From Sindora glabra (Eukaryota > Streptophyta > Magnoliopsida > Fabales > Fabaceae), in assembly GCA_020226215.1 (NCBI GenBank), contig CM035233.1, forward strand, positions 75,893,317-75,957,316: a DNA stretch of 64,000 nt, read 5' to 3'. The notes beneath the pieces were generated by a model. It was not told the origin of the DNA, made no database searches, and saw nothing but the letters and a program-made list of their open reading frames with translations. Position numbers and translations under genes: made by a program. Below are positions 49,849 through 63,699 of the stretch, in pieces. Position 1 is the stretch's first letter, and each line of letters starts with the position of its first letter.

Positions 49849-50352
49849 AAAAATAAGTTGAGAAGAAAAAAAGGTACTTATCTAACTTTAGTCTATTTTG
49901 AATTAAATATTGTTGATGTACCATCAAATTCTTAGTTTAGATATTAACATGACTATTCATATCACTAATTATTTTCACGCACTAACAAATCTAAAGAAGT
50001 TAAGTGAATGAAAGCTAAATATGAGACTTGAAAATGGAAACAAAGTTGAAGTGGAGAATATAGGATCAGTGAAGTTAAAATTAAGGTTTAGACATAAGTT
50101 ATTATTGAATAACAATTTATATACCTTACATAAGAAAAAATTTAATTTTAGTTATTGATTTGTATTTTGTTGGATATTTTTATTATTTTGGCAATGGAAA
50201 AGTTGAATTACTTTATAAATCCTTTGTTATGGGTACTAATTTTGTATGTGTTGATATATACAGAATTAATTTAAATTCTAATTTTATGAATTAAATAAAT
50301 AATAAACTTTGTTATCAGTAAAAAAGGATGTTGAATTGATGAAAAGTCTCTA

Positions 50353-52415
50353 ATGATGTGGCATGAACGGGTAGGATATATTTCTCAAGAAAGAATTTAA
50401 AGTCTTGTAAAGGAGAATGTACTTTATGATCTAGACTTAAATTTTAGGATCTGTTTGGACTACATTAATGGTAAACTTATGGCTAAAGTTAAAAAGGGGA
50501 AGAGAAATAGAAAGAAGAATGTCTAGAACTAATCCGCACTAATATCAATTAGCTTATAACACCTAGTACTATGGGAAGCATTAAATACTTTATTACATTC
50601 ATTAATGATTACTCCAAATTTAGTTAGGTAGAATTGCTCAGTGAGAAGTTAAAATCACTAAAAGTTTTTAAGTCATTCAAGGAAGTAGTTAAGTTGAAAC
50701 TAGAGAAATAGATAAAATGTGTAAATTCTAACAAAAATTGTGAGTATTATGGTAAGTATAATAAAATAGGTAGAAATCCTAACCTTTTTGGAAGATATCT
50801 ATAATTCGAGTAAGTTATATCATGCTTAGGATGTTAAAGCAAAATGAAATTACAAAAAAGAAAAATCGAACTCTTATGGACATGATGAAATGTATATTGG
50901 CCTATACATTTCTTCTAGAATTCTTATGGGGTCATACGTTGAGAATAATGGCATGCATTTTCAATCAAGTTCCCAGTAAATTAATGCTTAAAACCCCTTA
51001 CAAGTTATTATAAGATAAGAAGTCTAGTTTAAGACATTTTCATGTTTAAGGTTATAAAGTTAAAGTAAAGTTATACATTCCATCTATGAGAAAAGTTAAT
51101 TCAAAGACTATTAGTGGATAGTTTATTAGGTATTACAATGGCATAAGAGGAAGTAGATTTTATTGTCTTACTTACAATACTAAAGTAATCGAATTAGTTC
51201 AAGCTATCTTCTTTGAAGATAAGCTGAATAGTAAGAATCAAATATCATGTAGCATGAATTTCATTAAAGATAGAACAATTATTTTGCTATCACCAATGTT
51301 AGGAGAATTATCTTCTATTATTTTGCTAGTTGATCTAATACAGCTAATTATAAAAAGTGTCAAACTAAATAAGATAAATGAAGAAATTTTGTTGAAGAGA
51401 TCTCATAGAGTTCATAGATTGACAATTTCTAATGATTACCATGTATATTTGCAAGAGCATGAATATAATATTAATAATGATATTGATTCTACAATATTTT
51501 CTTAAGCCATATCCAATTCAAACTATTTTAATTGGATGAGTGCTATAAAAGATGAACTAGCTTCAATGCACCAGAATCAAGTATGAGATTTAGTAAAGTT
51601 ATCTATGGGTTGTAAGCTGGTTAGTTACCAATAGGTCTTCAAAATCAAGAAGGATACTTGAGATGAAATTAATAGGTATAAGGCTAAATTGGTAATTAAA
51701 AGCTATATCTAAAAAGAAGGCATAGATTACAAAAAAACTATATCACTAATTTTAACCAATGAATTATTTAAGTTGTCATGGCATTGGTAGATCACTTTGA
51801 TTGAAAGCTACATCAGATGGATGTAAAAATGACTTTCTTGGATAGTGATCTATAAAGATTATTTATATGAACTAGTTAGATAGTTTCTAATTGAAAGGAA
51901 AAGAGCACATTGTGTGTTAACTTAAAAAGTCTATATATGGCTTAGAACAAGCTTTTAGACAATGATACTTCAAGTTTGATGAGATAGTAACTTTTTTTAA
52001 GTTTATAGAAAATGTAGTAAATTAGTGCATTTACATATTGATAAGTGCAGGTAGTTTTGTTAGACTAGCAGTATATGTGGATAACATTCTCCTTGCAAAC
52101 AATGATATGAACTTGCTCACTGAGACAAAATAAATATTATCCAAGCATTTTGGTATGAAGGATCTTGAAAATACTTCTTATGTTTTGGGCATTAAGATTC
52201 GTCATGATAGATCTTGGGGTTTGCTTCGTTTGTCCTAATAAATGTACATTGAGAAAATACTAAATAGGCTTAATATGTCGACATGCTTTCAAGTTTCCAT
52301 ACCTATTTTAAAAGTGCAAATTTTCTTTAAGTCCTAATAACATCAAAATGATATTGAAATAGAAAGAATAAAAAATTTCTCATATGCATTGGTTATCAAT
52401 AGTTTAATGTATGCT
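50353..52415 (+). pseudogene. Copia integrase and reverse transcriptase remnant (copy B)
   Basis: Second copy of 22790-24852. One substitution, C23419 versus T50982, changes Ser to Leu in the NQVPSK segment. The YVDN active-site change is shared. Confidence 0.88.
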
Positions 52416-52423
52416 TATGTATA

Positions 52424-53493
52424 TAGACTTGTCAAAATGGATTAACCTAACCCTACATACTAACTAACGGGTAAAAATTATAAGTCGGGTTAATCCCAGG
52501 TCAAGTTACTTTTTCGTTATGTCAGGTCTAAATTGAATTGTTATAGAACCAATACCAAGTCGAGTCTGATTGGATTATTATAGTACCAGTACCAATTTCA
52601 TTTTCAATCCTAAATTGACATTTGCTTGGTAGGTTTAAGCAGGTTTTTATAACTTGTTATATTTTATTATTATTATCGTATTAGTTATTTATTTATTATT
52701 AATTTTATAATATTAATTAATTAAATTTTATTATTATTATTTATTAAAGATAATTATATATTATTATTATGACTTAAAATTTTATTATATATGTCAGTGA
52801 ATTATATATTATATATGAAAATAAATATATATTATTAAAATCTAGTAAATGCATGAATTTGCATTTAATAATAAATATATTTAATAAAATAATTTAAATT
52901 TTATATTGATCAAGAATTTTATATTATATATTTAATTTATTTAATAAATAAATATATATTATTAAATATATATTAATCAAGTTTTAAGTATTATATATAA
53001 AAATAAATATATTTAATAATTATATATTATCAAATATATATAAATAAATAATTATATAAATAATATATTAATAAAAATAATTATAATAATTTATATATAA
53101 TAATAAAAAATAAATAATAATATATTATATTATATATATGTATATAACATTTAAAATTAATATCAAAATTATTTATTTAAATTTATACTGCTCATATACA
53201 TAATTTATATATATTAAAGTATAATTTTAATATACTAAAATTATTATTTTAATATTTATATAAAAATTAAATATATAATAAATTAATTATTTATTATTTA
53301 CTATTATTATTAGCCTAACGGACTAACCCTATGATTAAATGGATTAACACTTACTAATTTTAATAATTTACCAAGTCAGATTAATCAATCTCAGTTCTTT
53401 TTCAAGTTGAGCTTATGAGGTGGGGTTACTGTTATTATTTTTCGTACTAGTCTTAGATTAACTCGTTAAAATTAACCTATTTTGACAGCTTTA
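52424..53493 (-). mobile_element. Non-autonomous hAT element, 1070 bp (copy B)
   Basis: Second copy of 24861-25930 with identical ends and 8-bp flanks (52416-52423 and 53494-53501). Confidence 0.88.
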
Positions 53494-55209
53494 CATGTAT
53501 GTACACATCCTAACATAACTTATGCTATTGGTATATTTGGTAGATACTTAAGTAATTTTGGTTAGAGACATTAGATTATTGCTAAACTTGTTAAAATAGG
53601 ATCAGTTCAACGATTGGCCTGGGATTGGTATAATTTTGCTTAACTTGAAACTAGGACTGGTATAGAAAATGATAACAATGGCCTAACTTGATAAAGGATT
53701 AGAACTAATAACTGTTAGCCCATCAGGTTATTAAGTTAATTCGTTAACTTAGTATTAGTAGTAAGTAATAAATAATTAATTTATTATTATATTTTTAATT
53801 TTTAATTTTTATATATATGAAAATAATAATTTTGGTATATTAAAATTATACTTTAACAACCCAAGTCACAAGTAAAAAAATATAAAATTGATTTTATGAT
53901 AAAATATTTTATATTATTAATAAGTAAAAAATATGTTACTTAATAAATAATAATTAAAAATTCTTAATAATAATAAAAAAATTTAGTATGATAATATAAC
54001 AATTAGTGATGGTATAAAATTAATTTATATCATAATAAATTAAATTTAAATAAAAAATATATTATCTTTTACTCAATTCATGCAATTCAAGTGCATTAAA
54101 TATAATTAATCTTTCTCTTTATATACCTTACAACTTGTATGTCCCTCTTATAATTCATTTATATAATGCACACAAATTAACTATATTATATCTAACTAAC
54201 ATTACAAAAAAAATCTAACTAATAATAATATATTTATATTGCGAGTATATAATTCAAATAATATCTAAATTTTTTATAAATTATTGGCACTCATAGGATT
54301 TATTTGTTGTGTGGAAGGTTTTTATTATAGGAAAATTTTATTCATTTATTTATAAGTAAAAGAGTGACATAATACTTTTATACTTTATAATTAAAAAATA
54401 ATATATAAAATTATGATGATAAAAAATTTATCTTCTTTCAACTTTTACTCGCTTGAACATTAAATATAAAGCAAATTTTCTATTGTTTTAATATACTATA
54501 TTTACTTTTTTATAAAAAATAGATAAATAAATATAAATTTTTAGAAAATAATATTTAAAAAATAAAAAACATATTAATATATTAAAATTCATATCTCTTA
54601 AAATTATAATTATTTATTATATTTTTAATTTTTATATATTAACATTAAACTTTAATGATACCAATGGAGGAGAAAGGAGTAATTAAATAAGGTTTTTTCC
54701 TACTTCATCGAAATTGTAGCTTCGAGAATAATGCACCTGTATTTCTGTTGGAAAAGTTCGACCAACTGATCTGCAATGCCAATGTCATATAAATATAGTT
54801 GAGTAGCCAAAGTTCTAGCTATTATGCAATGACTCTCCTCTCCTAAAGATTTTATATATTTTACATTATTATAAATACTTATATCAAATTCTCATTTCTC
54901 AATCAAACTCATTTCATACAATAAATATTCATTCTTTCTCTCTTTAATGTCATTCTCATAATTTTTATTTCTCTATAAATATTAAAGATAGAAAGTGGAG
55001 ATAGTGTATGAAGTTGTAAAACCTTGAAATTTTTACTTAAAAGGAAAATACTGGTAACACTTTTCAACCCTTTTTTAATCTCTACTTATATTTTTTATAT
55101 TTTTATTAAATTTTGTATATTTTAATTTTTATAGTATTTTATTTAATTATTATTCTTGTTAAATTTAATATTAGTAATTTTATTTTTATATTATAAATAA
55201 ATTTTAATT

Positions 55210-57243
55210 ATGGATTTGAATGATCCTAATAATATATAAAATTATTTTGATGATCAAATTTTTTAGAAAATGTAGCTACTAATTTTTTAAATAATAATTT
55301 TATAAATACTCTTTCAAGTACATCTAAATTCGCATCATCTCCTTTTCTCTCTTAACATTCATTTTCACAACGTGCTCGTAGTAGTAAGAACGTAAACCTT
55401 CTTGCATCCATATCTAATTTAATAAAAAGATAAAAAAAATTGAAATATAAAATTATTTTAATTTAAAAAATGTTGATGGTATAGTTAAAATATTTTGTAA
55501 ATATTGTCTAAAAAATTATAACTATAATAGTTATAGTGATATTAGTACAATGAGATGCTATTATTCTTCTAAGCATGTGGATATTTTAAATATTCTAAGT
55601 GAAAATTCTAACATGCTTAATTAAAATAGTTATGACTATAAATTATATAAATAGATTTGTCATCCTAAAATATCTTTTAGTATAGCTAGTTCTCTTAAAT
55701 TAAATGCCCTTTTTTAATACTTTAATCCTTAATGGCGTGGTATGAGCAGGAATATTAATGTAAATAAATTAAATAAAATTTTTAAAAAGTAGAAAATGGG
55801 CTTAGCTAACTTTTTTCTAAGATTCAAAGGTAGAATTGCACTTACATCTGATATTTGGATATCACCATGTTAAATAGGTTATATTTGTGTAACTGTCCAT
55901 TACATTGATAATGATTTTATTTTACATAAAAGAATTATTTGTTTTGAACCAATTCGACCACCATATGATGCATCTACTATTGCTTTTTATATAAAAAATA
56001 CTTGTAATGAATATAAGATATCGAATAAATATTTTTAATTACCTTTGATAATACATTTATTAATACTAGTGCTATTAGAATTTTAATTCTAACTTTAAAT
56101 CCTATTCCTGAAGCTTTATTTTTTCATTTTAGATGTGCATGCCATAATTTAAATTTAGTTGTTCAAGATACATTAAAAATTATTTCTATATTTATACAAA
56201 ATTTTAGAAATATAATTTTATATATTAAATTATCACTAGTTAGAAAACATGATTGGAAATAATTATATATTCAAATGTCTAAGAAACCTAAAATGCTTTC
56301 ATAAGATGTTTGTACACGATGCAATTCTGCTTTTAAAATGTTAGAATTTTATTTAAAGTATAAAGATGTCGTGGATTCTTTTTATTCAATGAAAATTCAA
56401 GTTAATCATCACTTTGAAAATGTTGAATGGGAAAGGGTACAAATTTGATAATAATTTTTATAAATATTTTATAAAATAATTAATCTTTTATCTGATTTTT
56501 ATGATTTAACATCTCACTTAATACTTGATATTTTACTTAATTGTAGTTCTAGATTTTTAAAATTTGAAAGTATTAATGGGTTTAAAATTATTATTAATGA
56601 ATGTTTATTAAAATGGAATAAATACTTTTGAAATATTCCTTATTTATATGTTATAGCTGCAATTATGGATCTTAGAGTTAAACCAAAAAGAGTAAACAAA
56701 ATACTACAAAAGTACCATGAAAGTATGTAATATAAATTTAACTTAGGGTTTTACATGAATGATATATATAATTTATTGTTAGAAATGTTTCAAGTATATA
56801 ACAATAAATTTAGTTCTTTGCATTCATACATGAGTTTTTCATCATTTTCAAAAATGAGTATTCTATTTCATGAAGAATATGATGACTTCTTATATATAAC
56901 TAATGATACTTCTTTAATTAACAATCAATTAAGTTCTTATTTATTTACACCTATTATAACTAATATGCCAAAATTTGCCATTTTAAAATGGTGGAAAGCA
57001 CAAATCACACAATATCCTATGCTTTCTCTTATGGTATGTGTTATACTAACCCTTTAAATGTTTGTAGTAGCATCAGAAAGTGCATTTTCTCTTAGTGAGC
57101 AAATTTTAGATGACAAACATTTATTTATGAATGATTAGAACTTAGATGTGACTACTTATTTAAAAGATTAGTTTGATGCAGAAGATAGATAACAAAATAA
57201 TTTACAAAAAGATGGATCATCATCAGGTGAAGGAAATAATTAA
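55210..57243 (+). pseudogene. hAT transposase pseudogene (copy B)
   Basis: Second copy of 27647-29679. A one-T insertion near 56205 and a T-to-G change at 56494 are the only differences noticed. All disabling changes are shared. Confidence 0.88.
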
Positions 57244-58112
57244 AAATAGTAATATATTCATATGTTATAAATTTAGTTAGGAAAATATTTGTACTAATTT
57301 TATTTAATAGTGAAATTTTTTTGAACCAGGTCTCATGATTTTTACCCTTCTTAATAGGGTTTTTCATGTTAAAAATTGTTATGTCTTCATTTATTTTTTT
57401 ATTATTTTTAGTTCTATTAGGCAACAACAACAATAGCAACAATAATAATTTTTAAGAGATAATAATAAAATATAATTATATTTTACAATAATAAGAGTAA
57501 TTATAATAATAATATATAATAATTATAATAAGAAATTTTGATCTAAAATTTAAAGTTTCTCACTATTAATTAATCACCTAAAATTTTTAATATATGATAT
57601 TGGTTACAAGTTTTATTAATTATTATATCTTAAATTTAAACTTAACTTATTTAAATTAAATGCATTTTTATAAATAATTTTTTACAAGTAATCAAATTTA
57701 GTCAATATTTGCTTTTGCATATTAAAAGTAACAAGATTTTAATTTAAAATTTTAATATATTGAAAAGTTACCAATATTTTCTAAGAAATTAGGAATAAAA
57801 CTACATTAATATTTAAAAATTTTCTTACTTTCTTTTTTAAAAGAATTCATATTTAATATTTTTAAAATTTAAAATAGATATATTTTTATTTTAATTTTTT
57901 CAATAAATTTATTTTAATTTCTTCCTTTTAATAAAATTTTAAGTGATAATAATAATAAAATATAATTATATTTAATAATAATAAATTTTAATTAATTAAT
58001 GATATAAAATTAATAATAAATAAATAACCAATATGATAATAATAATAAAATATAATAGGTTATTAAAATCCATCTAAACTTATTTGGTAAATATTGATCT
58101 AGGACCGGGACT

Positions 58113-58197
58113 GAGATTGAGATTGAGATTGGGATTGAGATTGAGATTGAGATTGAGATTGGGATTGGGATTAAGATTGGGATTGAGATTGGGACTG
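58113..58197. repeat. GAGATT/GGGATT hexanucleotide minisatellite (copy B)
   Basis: Second copy of 30550-30634 with the same unit order and number. Confidence 0.92.
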
Positions 58198-58300
58198 TAA
58201 CAACCTTATCTGCACTTGGCCTAGTAAAAAAATAGCCTGACCTAGGATTGACTTGATGCACAATTTTTACCTGTTGGGTTAGCCTATTTTTACAGGTCTA

Positions 58301-58809
58301 ATTATTACAAAAAAAGTCATAAGGTACCTATAGGACATAAAAGATTTTATGTTAACCTATAAGATATTGGAAGATCTTATGGTTACAAGCTACTTGGATT
58401 TGGATTTTGTTAATTATTCAGATAATCACAAACTAACATCCAGTACATCTTCATAATGGTAAGAGAAGTTGCATTGTAGATAAGTGTTGAGCAGTTCTTA
58501 ACAGCAACTTCCACTATAAAAGCAGTGTATGTCATGTGTTATGAAGCTACTTGTGCTACTATATGGTTAAGAAATTTTATGACTACTTTCAAGATTATTG
58601 AGAGCATTATTAGACTCTTGATTATTTATTGTGATAATACTACTGTTGTGAACTTCTCACGTAATAATAAAAGTTTTCCTTGTATGAAATATTTAGATAT
58701 AAAGTACCAATTTGTGCAACAAAAGTTACTTGAGCATATCATTTATATTGAACATATTTCTACAAATCATATTCTCACAAATCCACTAATTAAAGGCGTA
58801 GTAGTATGA
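58301..58809 (+). pseudogene. Copia RNase H remnant (copy B)
   Basis: Second copy of 30738-31246, unchanged. Confidence 0.88.
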
Positions 58810-58909
58810 ATATTTCATAATTTTCATAATTATATAATTAAGATTGAATTAACTAAGTCTTTTGATGTTTTGTATTAGTGGGAATATTATGATGTAAACT
58901 ATTTTTCTT

Positions 58910-58912
<3 letters not shown>

Positions 58913-58974
<62 letters not shown>
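58913..58974. repeat. AT dinucleotide microsatellite (copy B)
   Basis: About 31 uninterrupted AT units, where copy A has two interruptions. Confidence 0.93.
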
Positions 58975-58981
<7 letters not shown>

Positions 58982-59469
58982 TCATAATGAAATGTTCATA
59001 TTTTGCCATATATTGTGCATATTTTTAGTTATGATATATTTATAGAGACATTTAAAGTCTATTTCAATATTGTATTGAGAATTATGATTCTTATCTAGTA
59101 CCTTAGGCAAATGTTATCACAATTTACATCTTGGTCAAATGTTATCTAACTTCAACCCTATGTGCGAAAATTTACATATATTATCACAATTTATTATATA
59201 AATCTTATTAAGTACAATCTTGTTATGTATACCCCTATAAAAATTATATTTGGTTAGTGAAATGTGAGTGTATAATGTGTATTTTATTAATATCCCTATC
59301 AGATGTTTAAGGTTTAGATTGTATATACAATCTTGTTATGTATATCCCTATAGGGTACTGGACACTTATGATTTTAGTTTAGACCGATAGGTGCAAAAAT
59401 GCTATGATTTATTTTTATATCTTATTAAAATAGCCACAATTATTGAATTACATGGTCTAAGTGGGAGAT

Positions 59470-59938
59470 TATTAGATTTTTCAATTTGAACCTATTAATT
59501 CAATAATAAATAAAATGTAAGATGTTTAGCCTAATATTAAAGTAGCTATCTAGTTTTGGCCCAAATGACAATTTAACCTATTTAACGTGGTAATAGGTGG
59601 TTCTCGACAATGGATCAATCAACTAACTGTTATAATATATAAATAAGGATTGCTACTCCTAAACCTTAATTTTGTTTTATTTACTCCCCCTTGGTAACAG
59701 TGTCTCTCTTTAAAATATTTAATCACAACTAGAGTTAATAGAAGTTGTAATTTTTATTAAGAGTTCATGATTAAGAGAAATAGTAGGTAAATGATGAAAT
59801 AGGTCATGATTCATGTACATAATTTATCACAAATGTATTCATCCAATATTTTTAGTTTTTCCATTAAATTTACGTATTAATATTATCTTTTTTTCACATG
59901 ATTCAATTAAGATAATTGTTATTGAATGTATTTTATCA
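59470..59938 (+). repeat. 3' LTR of the Copia element (copy B)
   Basis: Second copy of 31906-32373. Confidence 0.88.
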
Positions 59939-59972
59939 ATAAATTCAATAAAACATTTTTGAAAGAACTTAA

Positions 59973-61647
59973 TGTTAGGTTTTGGATTAACATACGCATC
60001 GAAATTTTAAAATTTTTGACCCAATTCCTACCTAGGATCCACACAAAATGGCATAAATTAGTATTAGGGTTTTACCTTATTTGTGCTCATGTTCTTTTTG
60101 AACGAATCCATGAGAGACCAAGATGAATCAAACGCCGGTTGAAACATACAACATCTCTATGGTATCCACATGGAGTGAACAACGACTTCTTTCTTCCATG
60201 AAATTGCTAGGATTCATTTCTTTCACTAGGATTAGGATTGGGCATTTTCTAGAATGATTTTAGGATTTGATTGAAGTCAAATGTATGTGAATAATGTGTT
60301 GCCTTCAAGTCCTTTTATAGAACTAAAGCATATCAATTAAGACCTAGTCCTACTAGGACTAGGATTATGCTTCAAAAAATTCTAATCACACTAAATAACT
60401 ATTACCTTATCCTTGTCATAGAGAGAGTGAAGAAAGATAGGACTTATCTATTAATTATCTAATATTAGTTAATAATATTTTCTCATAATATAATTATCTA
60501 ATATTAAAAATTGACATATAGTTATCTTATATATTAGAAAATAATATTATCTCATAATATAATTATCTAATATCTAATAATATAATTATCTGATATTACT
60601 TTAATATCAAATAATATGGCATAATATATATCATATATATATTATGTGAATAAATATATTATAATCTTAATAATATATGTGTGCACAAAAATAAGTCCAA
60701 TTAATTGAGTTTTAGTCCAACTAAAATTCAATTAATTATTGTCTCATTCCTACTCCTTTTGTGTGACTCTGTAAGTTCTTACTACGTTAACAATGACTCA
60801 TCTTTGAGTCATAGACAGTGAGCAGTATCTAACAATATATCACTGTCACTCAAGTAGTAAGAAGTCTGTGATTCAACATCCACCTAATATATGATTAACG
60901 TTTTGCATCATAATTTCTTTTGTAATAATATCCAAATCGAACTGGAGGTATAAAGTGTGTCATCCTCGTCAATGTTCAATTTATATTTCTTGATACTGAA
61001 TAGACTTAAAATAAATGATCAATATCACATATTGATACAATTGAGTATGGCCATGCATTTCTAAGTCTCACTCAATCAAGAGGCCTAAAGATATTTCTCT
61101 TTTATATAAGAGTAATAAAATTTTATTTATATCACTTACTTCCATATGCATGATTCGTGAAACACCTAATCAATGCCCTACTCGTCATCTTGATTAAAGG
61201 TGACATAAGACGACATCAAAGTAAGTAACTCCTCATATAAGGAATCGCAGTGACTTTAGATCAAAAAATTATGTACATTTGTGATCATATGAGAATAACT
61301 AATAATACGTCTATCCATGCAATATTCTCACAGTGGGTCAGTCTAGTACATTGTTAACTAATAATGTACTCATGCATTGACTTGATATCACATATTCATG
61401 ATTCATAATCATCAATCATTATACATGCGAGTCTCAATGTATTATTATTATCATTTTCGTAATAATACTTAACAGGGGCACTTTAGGAATAGCGAAGCTA
61501 TTCTAAGGATAATTATTATATTTAAATTATAATTTATGCAAAATAAAATAAAATATAATATAATAATTATATTGCAAAAGTAAAACATAATACATTGTGT
61601 AATATTGCAATCATCTCTATGATTAGTTTCTAGAATACACACCAACA
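59973..61647 (-). mobile_element. Solo LTR of a second retrotransposon family, 1675 bp
   Basis: The block starts TGTTAGG and ends CCAACA on the plus strand, the TG...CA form of an LTR, with perfect 5-bp target duplications CTTAA at 59968-59972 and CTTAA at 61648-61652. No internal coding region, primer-binding site or second LTR is present, so it is a solo LTR left by recombination. On the minus strand CTATAAAAGG (60311-60320) looks like a TATA box about 1.33 kb from the LTR start, leaving roughly 340 bp downstream of it and implying minus-strand orientation. Copy B ends inside it at 60139. The perfect target duplication suggests it is younger than the Copia element. Confidence 0.82.
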
Positions 61648-61652
61648 CTTAA

Positions 61653-63699
61653 ATACTTTCAAACAAACTCTAGCTCAAAGATAAACTTTGGTTTACATCA
61701 ACATCAACATTAACATTGATAAAATAATAAAAAAAAGAAAGCTAGCAACATAAGAGAAACATAATCCAAAAGAAAAACTTTATTGGGTCTACATTGATAG
61801 CTCATGCTATAGTGGTGAATTTCTTTAAAAGGTAGCCAAACTTAAATAGAAATAAAGTAAGAAAAAGGTATAAGCGAAAATAGATTAGGCAAAATTTGAG
61901 TGGGAAAAAAAACACTAACTATTTCATACTTGTAAAATAAAAAAAATAATTAAGCTGCTAAAAAAACCTTTAATTTGTAGTTAGATAATAATAATGATTT
62001 TACAAATTAAATGTACAGTAAAATCACATAAGGAAAATTATTTCACATAGATCATAATAGAATTTGGAAATATAAAATTTTTAAAGATTAAGCAGTAGGA
62101 AGAAGGGACTATACAACTTTAAGCAAATTAAAGAAAAATAAAGGAAAAAATAGTATTCATAAGAAATTAAAAGAACATATAATAAACAACATTTGGTAAT
62201 TTAAAAATTTATACAAAATAGATTTAAATTCATTTGCAATTAAAATAGACATGAAAATAAATAGATGCAATGGTAATATTACTTTCTAACAAAAATAAGA
62301 CTTAAAGCCAAAGAACAAGTGTTCATAAGTAAAAAAATAAATAAATCATACATAATAAGTACAAAACAAATCCAAAATCTATAAATTATAAAAATATGGG
62401 AAGATCTTAAACTACTTTAATGTGCTATTACCATAGAATGAAAATGAATATCTTCATATCATGTTTACATTGTATGAATTCAGCCTAAAAGTTATGTCTA
62501 CAATAAAAGGAATTGTTACATTTTGAAACTAATTCTATCTTTTTTCTCTATAATTGCACCTTTGTTATGGTTTTAGCCTAATAATTAAGTCTTATACCAT
62601 GTACTTAAATTGACCTTTTTGCTATAGTTGCATATTGGAACTAATTCTATCTCTAAAATTGTTTCTTAATTAAGCTTTCAACATTTATACAAGGATCAAC
62701 ATAAAGCTTCATGATTATGATATTTTGCATGATTCTAAGTGGCATGAAATAGTAAGCAATGCCATTGTGGTCAAAATAAAAGTCATCCTGATATTGCATA
62801 ATTATATAGAAATAGATGTTTTTATCTAAATTTTAGTGATATATCTAACATCAAAACTAAAAAATTATTTATAAGGTGAATTAAGCTAGCAATTTTATTT
62901 CACATACTTAAAATCCTAGTCTCCTCTAACTTTAAGAAAAAGACATCACAAAGGCAAGATAAACATGGTATCAAAAGTAGAAGAGGAATAAAGAGCAATG
63001 CAAAATTATAATTATATAAATATGTGTGTGTATCTAGTTCACACAATGTTACCAAACATAAAGAAGAATAGTAGAATTAAAAAGTGTTACGACAATCTTT
63101 TATAATATAATTTTTACTATTACTAATTAATGAAGTAGAAATTAAAAGTTAAAAATCTATATTTGTTAAAGAATTTTTAGAAAATTATTGAGGATTTTAA
63201 GATAAGGTAGATTTATTTGAGTTAGAAAACAATCTTGAAGGAGGCTATAAAGATAATGTTTTACAGATTAATGATCACAATTTTCTTAAATCCCATCACA
63301 AAGTAGCTTGTTTGCAAAAAAAAAGTTAAAGTAATTTTAAGCCTAATTATAGAAGCATTTCATCAAGCACTTAACATGTAGATTGGTTATCAAAAGAAAA
63401 TTAATGCTAAAGAAAATTTGAAGAAGTCAAGTCATAATCATAGAGGAAAAAAAATAAATTTTAGAGAGATTATGACTAATTTTGAAGTTAAATTACATAC
63501 ATAAACTTGGTTTTCCTTATAGCTAATTCTTAGTCATTAGTGTTGGTTTAAGAAACTTATCAATCATTTTTTTACAGTAAAAGTGAGGATAAAGGAGACA
63601 AATTGCAAAATAATAGTAAGAATAAAATAAAGGAGAAAGTAAAGGCAATCAGAGTGATTAAAAAGAGAAATTAAAATTGAATTTAAGTAAGGGCAGGGA
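61653..63699. other. AT-rich sequence, no gene recognised
   Basis: No intact frame or known domain is visible. Some purine-rich stretches at 63160-63680 precede the reverse transcriptase fragment on the same strand and may be upstream Copia sequence too decayed to place. Confidence 0.5.

Larger units (their letters stand above)
53583..58300 (+). mobile_element. hAT transposon with decayed transposase (copy B)
   Basis: Second copy of 26020-30737 with the same ends and target duplications (53575-53582 and 58301-58308). It carries one substitution at 53861 and small homopolymer changes. Confidence 0.9.
46779..59938 (+). mobile_element. Ty1/Copia retrotransposon with two nested hATs (copy B)
   Basis: Second copy of 19216-32373. 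LTRs are at 46779-47251 and 59470-59938, with the same flanks ATAAT (46774-46778) and ATAAA (59939-59943). The 3' LTR is one base longer in a T run. Stops, frameshifts and nested insertions are shared with copy A, so the two copies cannot be independent insertions. Confidence 0.9.
32675..60139 (+). repeat. Copy B of the 27.5-kb near-identical direct duplication
   Basis: It starts at the first base after the N run and matches 5118-32574. Its first 600 bp or so hold many single-base indels against copy A. The remainder is nearly identical, with a handful of substitutions, two extra TTA units and length changes in an AT microsatellite. Its right end continues into unique sequence that completes a solo LTR truncated in copy A. 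Confidence 0.97.

Noticed and set aside
5118..60139. A genuine recent 27.5-kb segmental tandem duplication
   Set aside because: Possible in principle, but both breakpoints coincide with the N run and copy B starts with contig-end type errors. Unmerged overlap is the simpler explanation and is what I report.
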